A model generated the notes under the pieces. It was not told where the DNA came from. It worked only from the letters and a program-made list of their open reading frames with translations, and did not search any database. Made by a program: the position numbers and the translations under genes. From Stachybotrys elegans (taxonomy: Eukaryota; Ascomycota; Sordariomycetes; Hypocreales; Stachybotryaceae): DNA of 64,000 bases. Shown here in pieces: positions 1 through 11,669 of this stretch. Position 1 is the first letter of the stretch. Every line of letters starts with the position of its first letter. The DNA is taken from NCBI GenBank assembly GCA_020746835.1, contig JAGPNK010000022.1, positions 1 to 64,000 on the forward strand, written 5' to 3'.

Positions 1-1
1 C

Positions 2-205
2 ATGACTGGGACAGCCAAGATGGGCCGCGCTGAGGACGAGGATGCTGTTGTCGATAGCAGCTTCCGTGTCCTGGGCGGTGTGAGCGGATTACGCGTAACC
101 GACATGAGCGTAGTGCCGTTCATCGCCAGCTGCCATACTCAAGCTGTCGCCTACATGGCAGGCTTGACATGTGCTGAGAAGCTTATCGCGGAGTACCAGT
201 TGTAA
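2..205 (+). CDS. GMC oxidoreductase, C-terminal end (partial)
   Basis: This is the last 67 codons of a flavin-dependent glucose-methanol-choline oxidoreductase; the rest lies left of the window. The segment begins with the family motif TGTAKMG and continues to an LRVTDMSVVPF stretch and then SCHTQAVAYM, which is the conserved C-terminal FAD/substrate-binding region of GMC enzymes, where the active-site His and His/Asn pair sit. It ends at a TAA at 203-205. Members oxidise alcohols (aryl alcohols, choline, glucose) using FAD, and many fungal ones are secreted or belong to secondary-metabolite clusters. Substrate cannot be inferred from this fragment. The frame is open to the window edge and looks intact. 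Confidence 0.9.
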   Translation: MTGTAKMGRAEDEDAVVDSSFRVLGGVSGLRVTDMSVVPFIASCHTQAVAYMAGLTCAEKLIAEYQL

Positions 206-1311
206 CAGGAGAGGCCGCTCTTTCAGGTGCATGAACGCCAAGGATGGACACGGCTGAGCAGAATACAGCACCTGACCAACCCAATACGCGTTGCCCATCG
301 CCCAAGTCAGTGAGCGCTTTGAGGCGTAGTCGAGGCTTCATCCTTCTATTGCGTTACGACTGGTTGATGGGTCGAGGTGGTGCATGTAATCCGTCAGATG
401 CTCCCTCCCCCAGTGCTCGATAGCGTTGACATTGAGTGCTAGTCTGCAGTGTTCTGCCTATATTTGATCAGAATTCAATTATTATTGTCATTTATTGGTA
501 TTCTGCTTTAATCCAGGGCTTAGTTAAGTGTTTTGCTTGTCCTGTTTCCTATTAAATCGAAAGGCTTAATTTATTTAAACTGAGCAAGAGTTTCAGGAAG
601 ACAGCCATCCTATGGGTGAGGAAGCAAACACTCTATTCAATCGTCGCACATCTATTATGAGGAGACTGGCATCTCTGCGAAATGATTTCACATTTCCCTC
701 CCTATAATCTAGCTACTTTTGCAATCCAATGACACAATTAGATCTCTCACGGTCTGCAATCATGTGCTTCGTTGTATGCCTGGGCTGTCTTGTCATTATT
801 ACGTATCCACAAGCATCTGGTGCAAGACACGATGAGATCTGTCTATTTAACCTTTGCTATGTCTCGCAACACACACAACATCGATGTGCTTATAGATTGA
901 TGAATTCATACCGACGACTACCTTTGTAAGTAATGCAAACCTGATGTTCGTGATAAACATGCTGTACACCTCGTATCATTCCACTCACTGCATGCATAGC
1001 CTCTGGCTCTGGACTGGTCTGTCGAACGGGTGCCACGCAGCGCTACCCAAAGAGCATTAACAGGAATGAGCCTAAATATCATTAATTATGGGTATAGACG
1101 AAGTGAATACGGTTTGTCATTGTATACTTGGCAAACACACCGCCTTTCGATGTATAGAAATTGCATGAGTAATGAGTAAGTTGCGACAGTCGAAAAACTC
1201 CTACTACATGTCCCTGTCGCCCGTCTCGCACCTTGCAGTCCTTGCCACTCCCCCTAGCAACCATCCAGGGTTTCATGGATCACGAAAACTAGCAAGATAG
1301 ACATCCTGGAT
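206..1311. other. Intergenic region, no gene seen
   Basis: About 1.1 kb between the end of the GMC gene and the convergent secreted-protein gene. It is moderately AT-rich around 460-720. Only short unsupported frames occur and no RNA gene or repeat was recognised. Confidence 0.6.
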
Positions 1312-1912
1312 TTAAATCTGCTTGAGAGTAGTAACTTCGCACCCTTCAGGAAGCTGGGCGTCGGCGCTCGGGTTGCCCCAGCTCAAGTAGTAGTTCTCCA
1401 CGCCATCGATAGTACCCTCGCACGCCATGAAGACGTTGGTGGTACCAGTGAGCTCGTGAGTAATGACTCCATCGTCGGTGACCGAGAAACCAAAGTCGAA
1501 TTCGTTGTAATCAGCCACGGCGGTCACGAGGTGCACATTGCCAGGTGCCTTGCCGACGTCAACCACCTTGGCTCCGTACTGTGTGGCGGACTCGTCGACG
1601 TTGAAGACGATAGCCAGGTCTGGCTCTGCACCGATGAACCAGGCTGCTAATGTTAGCTTTCGATGGCCTCTATTAAGCGTTTGCGGTGCAGGGAGAGACA
1701 AGCTACAAACCAAGCGTGCCCGGAACAGTGCTAAGGCGGCCGGCCTCAAGAACGATGTCACCGCTCGTGCCGTTCCTGGTGGCAGTCAAAGACACTGTGG
1801 TATCCTTGACTTCCATGCCCAGTCGGAACTGCTTGATCGACTCTCGCTTGTCAGCGGGAGCAGCAAGGGAGACGGCAGAGGTGGCCAGGACGAGGATAAG
1901 TGGCTTGTACAT
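1312..1912 (-). CDS. Small secreted protein, unknown function
   Basis: Two exons on the minus strand (1912-1711 and 1646-1312) joined across a 64-nt intron (1647-1710, GTTTGT...ATTAG) give a 178-residue protein. The first residues, MYKPLILVLATSAVSLAAP, look like a signal peptide followed by a KR dibasic site, so a secreted, possibly Kex2-processed product is likely. The mature part ends in an acidic domain with two cysteines (in the VFMACEGT and PEGCEVTT stretches) that could form one disulfide. No catalytic motif or known domain was recognised. It resembles the many small secreted proteins, including candidate effectors, of plant-associated fungi, but that is only a class resemblance. The ATG at 1910-1912 was chosen because it places the hydrophobic segment at the N terminus. 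Confidence 0.75.
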
Positions 1913-2977
1913 GGCGGTGGTGTTTTGGTTGGTTGGTAGAATTTTCGTTTGTAAAATTTTGCTTGAATTGTAAGGTAACCTGATGAATGATGAAGGTGTT
2001 GTGAATGCTGCTTCGAGAATCATTCAGTAGAAGATTCAGTCTAGACTTTATACAGATTGAAGAGCCACAAAGGGACCAAGACTTCAAGCTGAGATGACTA
2101 TCAACGATACGTCATCTTCGGACTTCTCGTGTTGACCCGGGCATAGTGGACCTGCTCTAGAGTATAGTAAGACCTTATATTAGGCTGTCGTCCATGTACC
2201 TGCAAAGCCTCGCGACGATCCTCGTCATGTAGAGAGCGATTAGGGAGATGAAAAAGAGATATGATGACGTGAGGCGATTGGTCTGAGCCTTCGCATCGGC
2301 TACTTGCCACTCGTATTCAGATTTGGAAAGGAGCCCGAAACCTCTGCAGGGGCTATTGAAAATCCCCCCTCAGTGAGATGGAAAATTCAACATACGGGGA
2401 GGTTATGGTGTGAACAGCGGATCATATACTTGGAGGCGGCTTCGTATTCGGCCATGGCGTACCTATACGAACGGCAGCAGACTTGCATGGAACATACCTC
2501 CGGTCCATCTCAGCCGGTGAGCAGGGAAACTCGTACGGTTGCACTACCCTCTAGTGGTTGCAAGCTACATGTGGCTCGCCAGGATGATAAGAACCCGGAG
2601 TACCGAGTTCCGCAGCGCAACGCTTACGGACGCTGACCGCCAAACCAGCGGATCATTTAGACCTGGCCTGCCTTGTAAGTCAATTTCGTGCATCATGAGG
2701 AAGAGGGTATTGCCGTTTCTGGCCGACGGATGAAATCGGACTCTACCACACTCTTACTCACTCCCATGGAGTTCGATGCTTTCATGTGGGAATTCCTGTT
2801 CGTGCCCCAATGTGATATAGACCAGCGACTTCAAGGAGGCTCGTTCTGACGAGAAAGACAATATCAAATCAATAGATGATACTTGGCAAGAAAACATAAG
2901 GTTGAGCAGTTGTAAGCAACTCGTGACCATTTAGAACTACTCTAATATACTCTTTATCATACATTGATAGGTATGCA
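1913..2977. other. Intergenic region, no gene seen
   Basis: About 1.1 kb separating the secreted-protein gene from the ABM gene. It would hold the secreted-protein promoter on its left side. Short overlapping frames around 2300-2730 have no recognisable similarity or splice logic. Confidence 0.5.
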
Positions 2978-3416
2978 TCACTCTTTGGCTTTATGGAACC
3001 CTTCAATGCGGTTAAATATTTGGATTTCGCGGGGCTTAGTTAACAATGGCTCGACCATTGTAAGGTATTCTTGTACATAGCCCTCCTGGGCTCGTACCTA
3101 TAATACCAACCAGTTAGCTCTATCAAGATAAATATGCATGGAGTAACTGTACTGTCATGAACCATTCGACTGAGGCATTCCTTCAAGTGCGTTAGTAATT
3201 AGAACGGCCAGCTCAGAATTAGACATACCAGTTTTCCACTAGACGTATATGCCCCGGATCATCCACAGATTGATATGCCTCGACAAAAAGACATTTTGGA
3301 TCTGCCATAGTGCGTTCCATTATTGGTTTGATTAAATCAAGGAAATCATTTAGCTTGTCTGGCGAGACAAAAAGAGATGCCTGAATATTAAACCCCTTGC
3401 GAATGGAGATAGACAT
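2978..3416 (-). CDS. Antibiotic biosynthesis monooxygenase (ABM) domain protein
   Basis: Three minus-strand exons (3416-3229, 3180-3153, 3097-2978) with introns of 48 and 55 nt give a 111-residue protein. The N-terminal part has the ABM-fold pattern: a core strand with a hydrophobic run, a helix DKLNDFLDLIKPIMERT, then CLFVEAYQSVDDPGHIRLVENW, matching the 'vyqs.ddp..f.l.E.W' signature of small cofactor-free monooxygenases such as the YgiN family. Exon 3 supplies the closing VQEYLTMVEPLL and REIQIFNRI segments. Length is typical for a single-domain ABM protein. It lies next to the remnant of an FAD-linked oxidase, a pairing common in fungal secondary-metabolite loci. The middle exon is only 28 nt, so automated gene finders could miss it. 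Substrate is unknown. Confidence 0.8.
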
Positions 3417-3544
3417 TTTCCTCGATTGAGAAGGTTCTTGGTGCGGAATGTAGGGAACAAGGCGCTGGAGGTCTGTTGGAGTGTAGCCGGGAGAGAAAAC
3501 ACTTATTTATATTAAATATCTTCTCTTTGCGGACTGAAGTTAGG

Positions 3545-4700
3545 CCGACTCGGCTTCTGGGTTCCTCCTTGGCCGCGCATTTATAATCCGCCAAGCAGCG
3601 AACAGGGAAGGCATCCAATAAATGGACCTGTATAGGTACGTAAGAATTGGTAAAAGAGCGGCGTATCGGCTAGCATGGAGACGGGCGTGGATGCCGCGAC
3701 TGCCATGAGCTGCAAGAGTTGTGGCATTCTCCAAATATCCTTGGCGATGAGACGGTTAGTGGAACAACCACAGTGTCGATAGGATCCGTTGGAATTGACA
3801 AAATATGCATAGTAGTCGAAGGTCTCGTACGTCTGGATAGCGTCACTGCCATTCTGCTGCGGACATGCTCAATGGCTGGCGTGAGTATTTTCTAGGCATC
3901 GGCTTCATCGACGAGCATGTTGCTCAGGCTTGTTTTGCTAGTTTCCATGGTCCAGTTCGGCATGGTCTTGGCCAGTATCTCGACAATGCGCTCCTGATTG
4001 TTTGCCGTCGGCGTGAACTGGAGCAGGGTGACCCTGGTCCCAAAGGCACCAGTGCCCCCGCCCCAGAGTGCCCAGAGAAGATTTGGGTTGGGGCATTGAT
4101 TCGCAACGCGGACTTGTCCGTTAGGCGTGACGATGGTAATCTCAAGTACCGTATCAACTGACAGACCCCTCCCTGGTAGGACATTGTGACTGCCATTGAG
4201 AAGCCACCACCAGACGCTCTGCTTGTCCCTGCGCTTCCGCCTGGGAAGAAGACATTGTGCTCGTAGGCAATGTAATTGCCTCGCCGGTGTTGACGCGGCG
4301 CCAAAGTAAATCTGGCACTGCCTCAACCGCATTGCCACAGCCCTGGAGAATAAAGTCTTGCTCAAACCATATTCCCTTAAGACCTCTATTCCAAAGCGAT
4401 ATCGAGCCCTGGCGACTGCTCCGCGTAGCGTAGTCATGGCCGCTGTTCCTGACAGGCAAACCACATCGTGTTTTTGGGCGTGCACAAACACAGCCTGGAC
4501 ATCACTAGCATCCTCAATGTCCAGGTAGACTGACGAAACGAGGCCCTGAGAGGATGGCTGGGGCTTGGAGAGTCGTGGGTTCGAGTACGCATTGGCTACT
4601 CGGATCAGCAACGCAAGCCTCGCCCTGCACATACTTGAATCCATTGGGCTCGGCCTGTAGTACGGTCCGATAGTCCCCTCTGGACGGCCTCGCATTGGCT
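3545..4700 (-). pseudogene. FAD-linked (BBE-type) oxidoreductase pseudogene
   Basis: The minus strand carries pieces of a berberine-bridge-enzyme-like FAD oxidase spread over all three frames. In order they are VYLDIEDASDVQAVFVHAQKHDV (frame one), VRNSGHDYATRSS with LSIWN-like sequence (frame two, the conserved FAD-binding His region), YEHNVFFPGGSAGT (frame three), and back to LSVDTVLEITIVTPNGQVRVAN and a Gly-rich LLWALWGGG segment (frame one). Further downstream a PLTVSS/RLIAKDIWRMPQ stretch continues across another frame change near 3760. At least three frameshifts are needed, none explained by introns with GT-AG ends. The left end lacks the C-terminal BBE motif. It is therefore a decayed gene, probably a former partner of the adjacent ABM gene. 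Confidence 0.72.
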
Positions 4701-4943
4701 GCCTTGTAGGTCCGAGAAGGAAGAAAGAGCCAGGGGAGTTGAGGATTTAAGCCGCACTCTAATTAGCACGTTGAGATGCTCAAGACTGAAGAAGTTGACA
4801 GGGTTTATGGTCGACGAATATATTATCTGAAGTGTAATGGGTTAGGAGCTATACTCTACCCAACTTAGTATAAGTAGGGACAATACACGACAAGAAGCCT
4901 TGTGCGACGTGTTATACAGCATAATTTCCTCGGCATAGATCAT

Positions 4944-7883
4944 CTAGATAAGTTCCAGTCTCTCTAGGTCTACCAGAGACAGCTCGGGACCAGCATGCAT
5001 CAGACCATGGATGTAAGACTCACCAACCACCCTGCGCCGACCTCGATCTCCAGTTGGCCTCACGAGGATGGGCGTTTCCACTCCGGGCAGCAGCCATACC
5101 TCATCAGCGATGACCGGAGTCGAGTGTAACATTCCAAGCTTCCCCCCTGCCGTTGCAAAGAGGTATTTACCATCATACCACGATGCACTCCATCTCATCC
5201 GCCCCAGAGCCCGCCCAAGCACCTTGTATTGTAGCAACACAGTCTTACCCGCTTTAGCGCACCTGTCCCAGGCATTCGTATCATCAACGCCACGGGCCCT
5301 CAGCACTTGTTGAAACTCCTTTTCGTACTCAAGGAAGGATCCGTGAACAACTGTGTACTCCCCATCGGGTGCATAATTCTCACCCCGCGGCATTAGGATC
5401 ATGTTCCAGGTCATGCCACGATGCCCCCGGAGTCTGAACAGAGCAGTGCATTTCTCAACATAACGGGATACCGCTGTATTGCGATTTCGCACTCCATGCT
5501 TACGTCGCAGTGCCTCCGCCGCTCTGCTCGGGATCCCAAGTCTGTCTCCAATGTCGTTGATGATGGTAGAGAGCAAGTCGGCAAGGATGTAGTATTCGAG
5601 GAGAATGGGTAATGCGGCCCCATGTGAAGGATCCGCAGGGTAGGAACAGGTGCTGTTGTCGTGGTCCAGCAAGAGCGCCCGCCAGAGGACCTCGAAGCGT
5701 CCTTGGGTTGTGACGGGTTCAAGTGCTTGGGCCTCCTGTCTATTGTCGGCGTACATGCGCCACCACGGTCGAACCGTGCCGCTGAATCGCGGCTGCTTGA
5801 TTTCTGAGAGAAGCGGGATGTGTGACAGGAACGCCTCGAGCTTCCGCGTGTTAGTCAGCTCTTCCAGGTGAAAGGTGGCGACGACGGTATCAGCCTTGTA
5901 GCCAGACGCGCTCAAAATATTGTTTTCCAAGAACTCAACGCTTGAAGATACAAGGCCACTACTCTCTGTGAATGGTACAGGTCCCAGCAGGAGAGTGCCG
6001 TAGGTGGTGCTTAGGTCTGGAGCCCACGATGGTAGTCCGTCTATGGTAGCTCTGGCCTCTTTGAGTGCCAACCACCGCAGCCCCATGCCACCGGATATCA
6101 TTTGCTTGGCTACTTCCACGTAGACCTCCAGTGTAGGCCTAGTATAGTCGGGTCGTAAAGTCAGAGAACTGTTGGATTTGCTCCGAAACTCGTCGAGAAT
6201 GCCCAAAAATGCAAATCCCTTATCCCGAGGGTCCGAGGCCTTTGCGTGGCGGAATGACTGCAAGGTATAGAAGGCGTCTTCTTTCCGTCCAAGAGGCTCT
6301 CGCACGACATTACCGTAGAGGTCCAAGCCTTCTAATCCCAGGTTCAGCCGGTGAAATAGGCTAAGATTACTGAGATGCGTCTTGAGGGCCAAGATGCACT
6401 GAAGGATGGGCATGGGTAGCTGCATATTGCCGCGGGTGAAGATGATTCTCTCCCCCATGCCTGTAAAGGGTGCTTCTGCTTGTTCTTGGCCGACAGGACG
6501 ACTCTCAAACAGGTTCATCACCTGCGGCCACACATCCATGCCATGAAGGTACCCCAGCCTGCCGGCCAGGTCTTGGGGATCTAGCAGGCGGAATCCACAG
6601 ATCGCCATGGTGTCCCGAGAACGCACCCATTCCTGAATTATCCACGCTCGGGAAAAGTACTGGCGGCTGTAGAAACCAAAGAGGCCAATCCGAGCCTCTG
6701 GCCCAAGTTGTTCCAAACCAACCCTGGCATAGAAATCATTATCGTGAATGTCGATCCGGACTGGTATTTCAGCTCTTCCTGGAAGCCGAGTGAGTAGGAA
6801 GAACCATTCGGCCTGCATGGAAAAAGTATCCTCGCCGCCCAACCACATAAAGGTGCATTGGGCAGAGGCATATAAGCGATCTATAAGAAGAACCTGCGAG
6901 TTTCGCTCTTTTACGTCTTGCTGATTGATGCAGATGGCATCCACCCAGAGGTATAAATTGGATGCATCCAACACGTCGGCGACTGCTTGCTGACTCAACA
7001 GCCAGCGAATTGAAATGAGAGCTGTGTAGAGATTCGTTGCGACAGACACTACTTCTCCATTGCAATGGATATCAAAGGCAGGGGCCTCCCAGTCTTCTGG
7101 CGTTGGCACATGGGCGTCTTCGTACACGCTGATAGGCTCGCCCCAAGTGTATGAAAGCGCATGGTATTGTGTGTGTTGATCGAGATCGGCAACGACCATG
7201 GAGCAGTGAAAGGGTTCGAATACGTCATCCACGTCTTGAAGAAGAGCAAGTTTCAGGAGCCGTATGTGCGTAGCTGATAGCAGCGGGCTGTACGAAAGAG
7301 ACTGCCGAACTCTCTCCTTTGACCCTGTAGGTGGTTTGATAAGGGGTAGAATGCCATCTTTGATGGAAGCGATGATGTCGTTCCAGTTGTTACGAGTATC
7401 GCACTAAGGGTTATTAGCGTGCATGGCTTATCCTTGAACAGCCGCAAAAGCCGTGTCACAGCTTACCTGGGAAACCGGAATTGTAGGTTTTGGAATGTCC
7501 TTGTAGTCTATCGGTGGTTTCGCGGTCGACACTCCAGACGCTTCGTTTTGGTCCACCATAAGCTGCTGCAGCTTCTCGAGGACAGTCTCGTCTTTACCAA
7601 TCGTATCACCCCTGCCAGACTCTTGAATCATCCCAGCTGCTGTCGCTGTTCCTCGACACATTTTCCCCCATTCTGGGTTCATTGTTACATCTTCAACGTG
7701 TGCGTTGATCTTTTGCTGACTTTCCTCTATCCCGGAACTGCAGCAGTCGTGTATGTTCTCCGCGCGGCGATTCGGATCACGAGATCCATCACACGTACCG
7801 GCGGACATGGAGGACTTGAAAGTTGCCATGGCTGCAGCCCTATTATTGTGTGTTCGCGTGATACTGCTTGCAGATGCGAGCAC
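4944..7883 (-). CDS. Heterokaryon incompatibility (HET) domain protein
   Basis: Two exons (7883-7467 and 7403-4944) with a 63-nt intron (GTAAGC...CTTAG) give 958 residues, or 940 if translation starts at the second ATG (7829). The HET domain begins after an IRLLKLA segment: YHALSYTWGE near residue 218 and LWVDAICINQ near 290-300, followed by FMWLGGED. These are the hallmark HET blocks. HET proteins trigger cell death on non-self recognition after hyphal fusion, and many are linked to NLR signalling. The long C-terminal part (about 550 residues) has no motif I recognise. The first exon, about 139 residues, is polar and low in conserved sequence. An apparent in-frame GTG at 7230-7232 is not the start, because the frame continues upstream with recognisable HET sequence. 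The gene abuts a dead transposon about 80 bp upstream. Confidence 0.88.
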
Positions 7884-7965
7884 TAAGCTAGGGAGATTAA
7901 TCTCTAAGGAGAGAAATAATCAAGTGGGGAATGAGACAAGGAAAATAAGGAAGACAGGCATATTA

Positions 7966-10153
7966 TCCCTTTGAGTGTGCAAAGGCTCCCTCAATGTCAC
8001 AGACAGGGTTTTTAGCTAATAAAAATATAGAAAAAAATTATAACTTTAGTTTCCTAAGAAATTAAGCTATAATAAAAGTCCTAGCATTCCTATTAAGTAT
8101 ATAGAGCTATATTATATACATTATAGCCTTTCTTTATCTATATAGCTATGCCTTTATTCCTACTAATCTAGCTAAAGGACTAACTTTATAACTATACCTT
8201 ACCTACTTAAAGCCCCTAACAGCCCAAACAATAGCTCTTTTTACCCCTATTAATATAATTATACTATAATAAAGAGATTATTATATTACTAGTATAGAAA
8301 CACTACCTTATACCCCCAGTCTTCCCATATAGAGCAATAAGGTTATTAATAAAGTACTACTACTACAGCCTTTAGGCCTTATATAGAGACTATAGTAAAA
8401 GCCCTAGAGCCCACTACTATAATAAATAGCTATTAATAAGGGCTACTTTAAGCAGGAAAGTCTAAGCTATTGCTTACTACCCCCCCTATAGTTATAGTAG
8501 TTAAAACCTTCTATAGTCTATAGTTAGTCCTCTCTATCTATAGTATCCATCTACTTATTATAGGTGTTTACTACCTCTAGCCTAGGGAGTTCCTTTACTA
8601 AGTTAAGCTTAAATTTACAGTGGATAAAGTATAACTATACTATTATAGTAGGCTACTAGTAGACCTAATAGATAAATTAACCTATTATAAATACTATTAA
8701 TAATAATAGTATAAATATATTATCTTTCTATATAATTTAATTAACTTTAAGAAATTAAATAAGGGATTAGTATATATTTTTCTATTAGTTATATAGTTTA
8801 AACTCTTTTCTTTAATATACTTTATTATTTAGTATAGCTATAACCTTAATATAGTTAAAAGGCTAGTACTTCCCAGTATAGTCTTACTATTTAGCTATAA
8901 TAAAGGGCCTATAAATGCTATAGTTAACCTAGATAGTACCTATAGTAGCTATTCCTTAACTCTTAAAAGCCTAAAAAAGGTATAATAATAAGAAAAGGTT
9001 ATTAAGAAAGATATAATAAATAGCTACTAGTAGCCTAGATAGTAGAGAAACTACTATAGCTTATATAGAGTTTAGAGCCTTTATTATATTAAAGATAACT
9101 TTACGCTTTTTCCCTTATTATAAGCCCTACTACTATAAGCCCTACTACTATAAGCTCTATTACTACAAGCCCTATTATTATAAGCCCTACTACTATAAGC
9201 CCTACCTTGTTTTTTTAATAATAGTAGGTATAGACTATAGTGTATACTAAATCCACTATAAAAAATAGTCTAATTAAGCTATAACCTAGACTTTAAATCC
9301 AATAGACATTAGTTTACTAAAGATAGTTATTTTTTTATAAACTCAGCCTTTAAAGCTAACTATACACTTATCTATAGTAAGATCTATGCCTAAAACCCAG
9401 AGTTATAAAGAAATAGCCTATAGATAGTTAAACCACTTATTATAGAGCTTAAAGAGCCCTTATAGCTATAATAAAAAGAGAGAAATTTATATATAGTAAA
9501 ACAGTAGCTAAAACCAGTTAAAAGTTATATATTTAATAATAAAATAACTTAAAAGGTATTTCTTAGTTTTAGAGACCTTTTAATAGTCTTCTAAATAGAT
9601 TTCCCTATATAGACCTATATAAATCTATATAGCAAGCTATAGATAGATCTCTAGTACTAAGGTTAAGCTTTAAGCCTTCCCTTACTATAAGGGCTACTAT
9701 ATATAGCTACTATTACTATAAGAACTATATCTAGAACCTTAAGCAGACTTAAAAGCCTTATTTATATAGTAAATCTATCTTTCTATAAGAAAAATAGATA
9801 TAAAGAGCTAGAAAAGGTTAACTAAACTTATTAGTAGTAGTAATAGAAATAAATAATATTATTCTACCTTTATTAGTATAAAAGCACTACTGTAGTTATT
9901 AATAAACTTAAAATTCAATCTCCCTATTATATTATCTTTCTACTTTTACTTATAGTAATCTAGCTATATAAAAAGCTTATTATTAACTTTACTAATACCC
10001 CTAACTACAATTGAGTCTTTAATTACTATATCTTTAATATCCATTTAGTATAGCTTTAGGTAAAAAAGGGATTAAAGTTACTTTACATACTAACCTAAAT
10101 TAAGGGGTATATAGGTCTAATACATTAAGAGAGCCTTTACACACTCAAAGGGA
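7966..10153. mobile_element. RIP-degraded Tc1/mariner-like DNA transposon (2188 bp)
   Basis: An extremely AT-rich, TpA-dominated block with no usable frame. It is bounded by terminal inverted repeats of about 32 bp (left starts TCCCTTTGAGTGTG; right ends CACACTCAAAGGGA) and a TA dinucleotide on each side (7964-7965 and 10154-10155). TA target duplication plus a length near 2.2 kb fits a Tc1/mariner/Fot-type element. The remaining cytosines sit mostly in CC or CT, and CpA is nearly absent, as expected after RIP (C to T in CpA on either strand). The element shares both ends with the 254-bp copy at 43416-43669. A 15-bp tandem repeat lies inside it. The transposase itself is not recognisable, so the family is inferred from the ends only. 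Confidence 0.8.
9121..9206. repeat. 15-bp tandem repeat inside the dead transposon
   Basis: About 5.7 copies of a unit close to TAAGCCCTACTACTA run head to tail, with scattered transitions between copies. A period of 15 is divisible by three, so the array could once have been coding for a five-residue repeat, but the surrounding sequence no longer has an open frame. Confidence 0.75.
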
Positions 10154-10959
10154 TAGGGATGAAAAAAGCCCACCCTAGATCAGCTTTGCTTGGTCCAGTT
10201 TGCCCGACGGAGATATACCCAGAAAGGGCTTAAAGCTTGCCATTTTTTGTTTAAAGATCCTTCAGCTCCGTGTGGCTTTTCTCCTCCTACCCATTTTGGG
10301 CACAGATCCTTGGTATTCAGGTTTTCCGCAACGCCGTTTCAGTATTCTCCAGACCACGTATGCAGTCCTGACATGCGTCTGGAGGTCTCTTCATTGGACC
10401 AAAGATGGTCCAGCTGAGCATGATCTGAGGCAGTGCTGACAGGCGAATTAATGCCTTGGGCAATAATACTTTAGGCAGCAACGTAGCTGGAAGCTCTGCT
10501 GCGATTCAGCCGCACCCCCATAGTTTCACAATTATTTGGCCATGGGACGGACAGCCCTGGCAACTCCTTTTTCCAAACTCATTGAATTTATCGTCAGCGC
10601 AATAGCATCATGTCGGCGTTCCATACCATAATTTCCGGTTACGAGGGATCCCACCTGAATGTCGAACCAGGGCTGGTGTCCGTGAGCTCGTCCAGAGAGC
10701 TCTTTCCATTTGCAGCCAGCCCTGGCTAGCAAAACAGTTGAGTTGCAACTCTGAGTTTAGTTCTCCTCTAGACAATTTATATGATCGCTCCAGAGATCAA
10801 TGGTCGTGAAACATCCGGTAACTAATGACTCGTATGAGGATTCTCCCCGCTGGGCACAAACTCTTGTGTTAAGAGACTGAAGAGTATGTACATCGCTCAT
10901 GTATTTGGTAGTCTGATTGCAATACCTGACCTTGGAGGGCATGCGTTTGGTTCTTCAAA
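10154..10959. other. Intergenic region right of the transposon
   Basis: About 0.8 kb of normal base composition starting at the right TA of the transposon. Short frames on both strands (for example near 10200-10440 and 10530-10730) show no recognisable domain. Confidence 0.5.
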
Positions 10960-11365
10960 CAATGGTCCTTTCATGTGACTCCGGGATGCTCTTCCACTCT
11001 ATTTTTCCAGCCCCAGGGTCCTAATCTATGGATATGACACTGGATTGATCCACATCAGTTATTTCCAAAACTTGATTGACTTGGGCAAAGCCCTTAAGAT
11101 TGATATGGGTATTCAGGCTTGTCAACCTGTTTTCCAACTGACTTGCTTGGCAAAATCATGGCCAATCTCGTCCGAATTTTTGAAAGACATATCCTCGGGG
11201 GTCCAAAGAGGTTTGCGATGCCTAGTCAGAATATTGTTTCGCTTGCTCACAGTCAAACTGAAAGGAGACCTAGGCGAAGAGAGTGCATCCATACTAGAGT
11301 TGGCTTCTGGATTCCTTTCTTCGGTGTCCCTCACCAAGGGTTGGCTATTGTGCACATGTAAGGCA
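10960..11365 (+). pseudogene. Fragment of an alpha/beta-hydrolase (NLR N-terminal type) domain
   Basis: The frame through 10973-11165 reads LRDALP, then PRVLIYGYDTGL, SYFQNLIDLGKAL and QACQP. This matches the start of the esterase-like alpha/beta-hydrolase domain that often heads fungal NACHT/ankyrin proteins (pattern W-RDFLP ... RVL-YGYD ... DLG). A TGA at 10976-10978 sits where a Trp codon is expected. Farther on, in another frame, WIPFFGVPHQGLAI (ending near 11361) corresponds to the FFGVP-H-G segment of the same domain. The nucleophile-elbow GHSLGG motif is not visible, and no downstream NACHT or ankyrin sequence follows. It is a truncated, frameshifted relic. The call rests on motif resemblance and is moderate in confidence. 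Confidence 0.5.
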
Positions 11366-11371
11366 TAGAGC

Positions 11372-11620
11372 CGACGAACAGTATGTACACCTTGAGTCTA
11401 CCAACTGTAGGTTTTCTGACCATATATGAATGCTTGTATTTACTACTGCTGCTATTGTTGCTTCACTTTCTCTGGCTCCGGCCAACGGGTAATGTCATAC
11501 AACGATCCCTTGGCACTGTTCTTGGTCCTGTGGGCAACAGGCCACCATCATGGCTCACATACACCATTGTTCTTTTCCTCACTGCACGCACCTGCTCTAT
11601 CATATTTTTTGTTTATTCAT
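11372..11620. repeat. Diverged dispersed repeat, copy A
   Basis: This stretch resembles 53904-54110 in the same orientation. Both start CCGACGAA followed by GTATGTACAC and contain a shared TTCCTCACTRCACGCAMCT block near the right end, with variable sequence between. It may be a scrap of a retroelement LTR or other mobile DNA; no ends could be defined. Confidence 0.5.
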
Positions 11621-11669
11621 CAGAAATATTAATAGATAGAATACACTCTAAGTGCGCTTAGCCTTATTC

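Noticed and set aside
7230..7232. GTG as the start of the HET gene
   Set aside because: The frame continues upstream with HET-typical sequence (IRLLKLA) and splices to an exon with ATG.
7966..10153. The AT-rich block as a centromere or gene desert of unknown origin
   Set aside because: Terminal inverted repeats, TA flanks and a short derivative with the same ends show that it is a single degraded transposon.
10190..10439. Short proteins right of the transposon
   Set aside because: Two overlapping frames of similar size with no domain and no splice logic.
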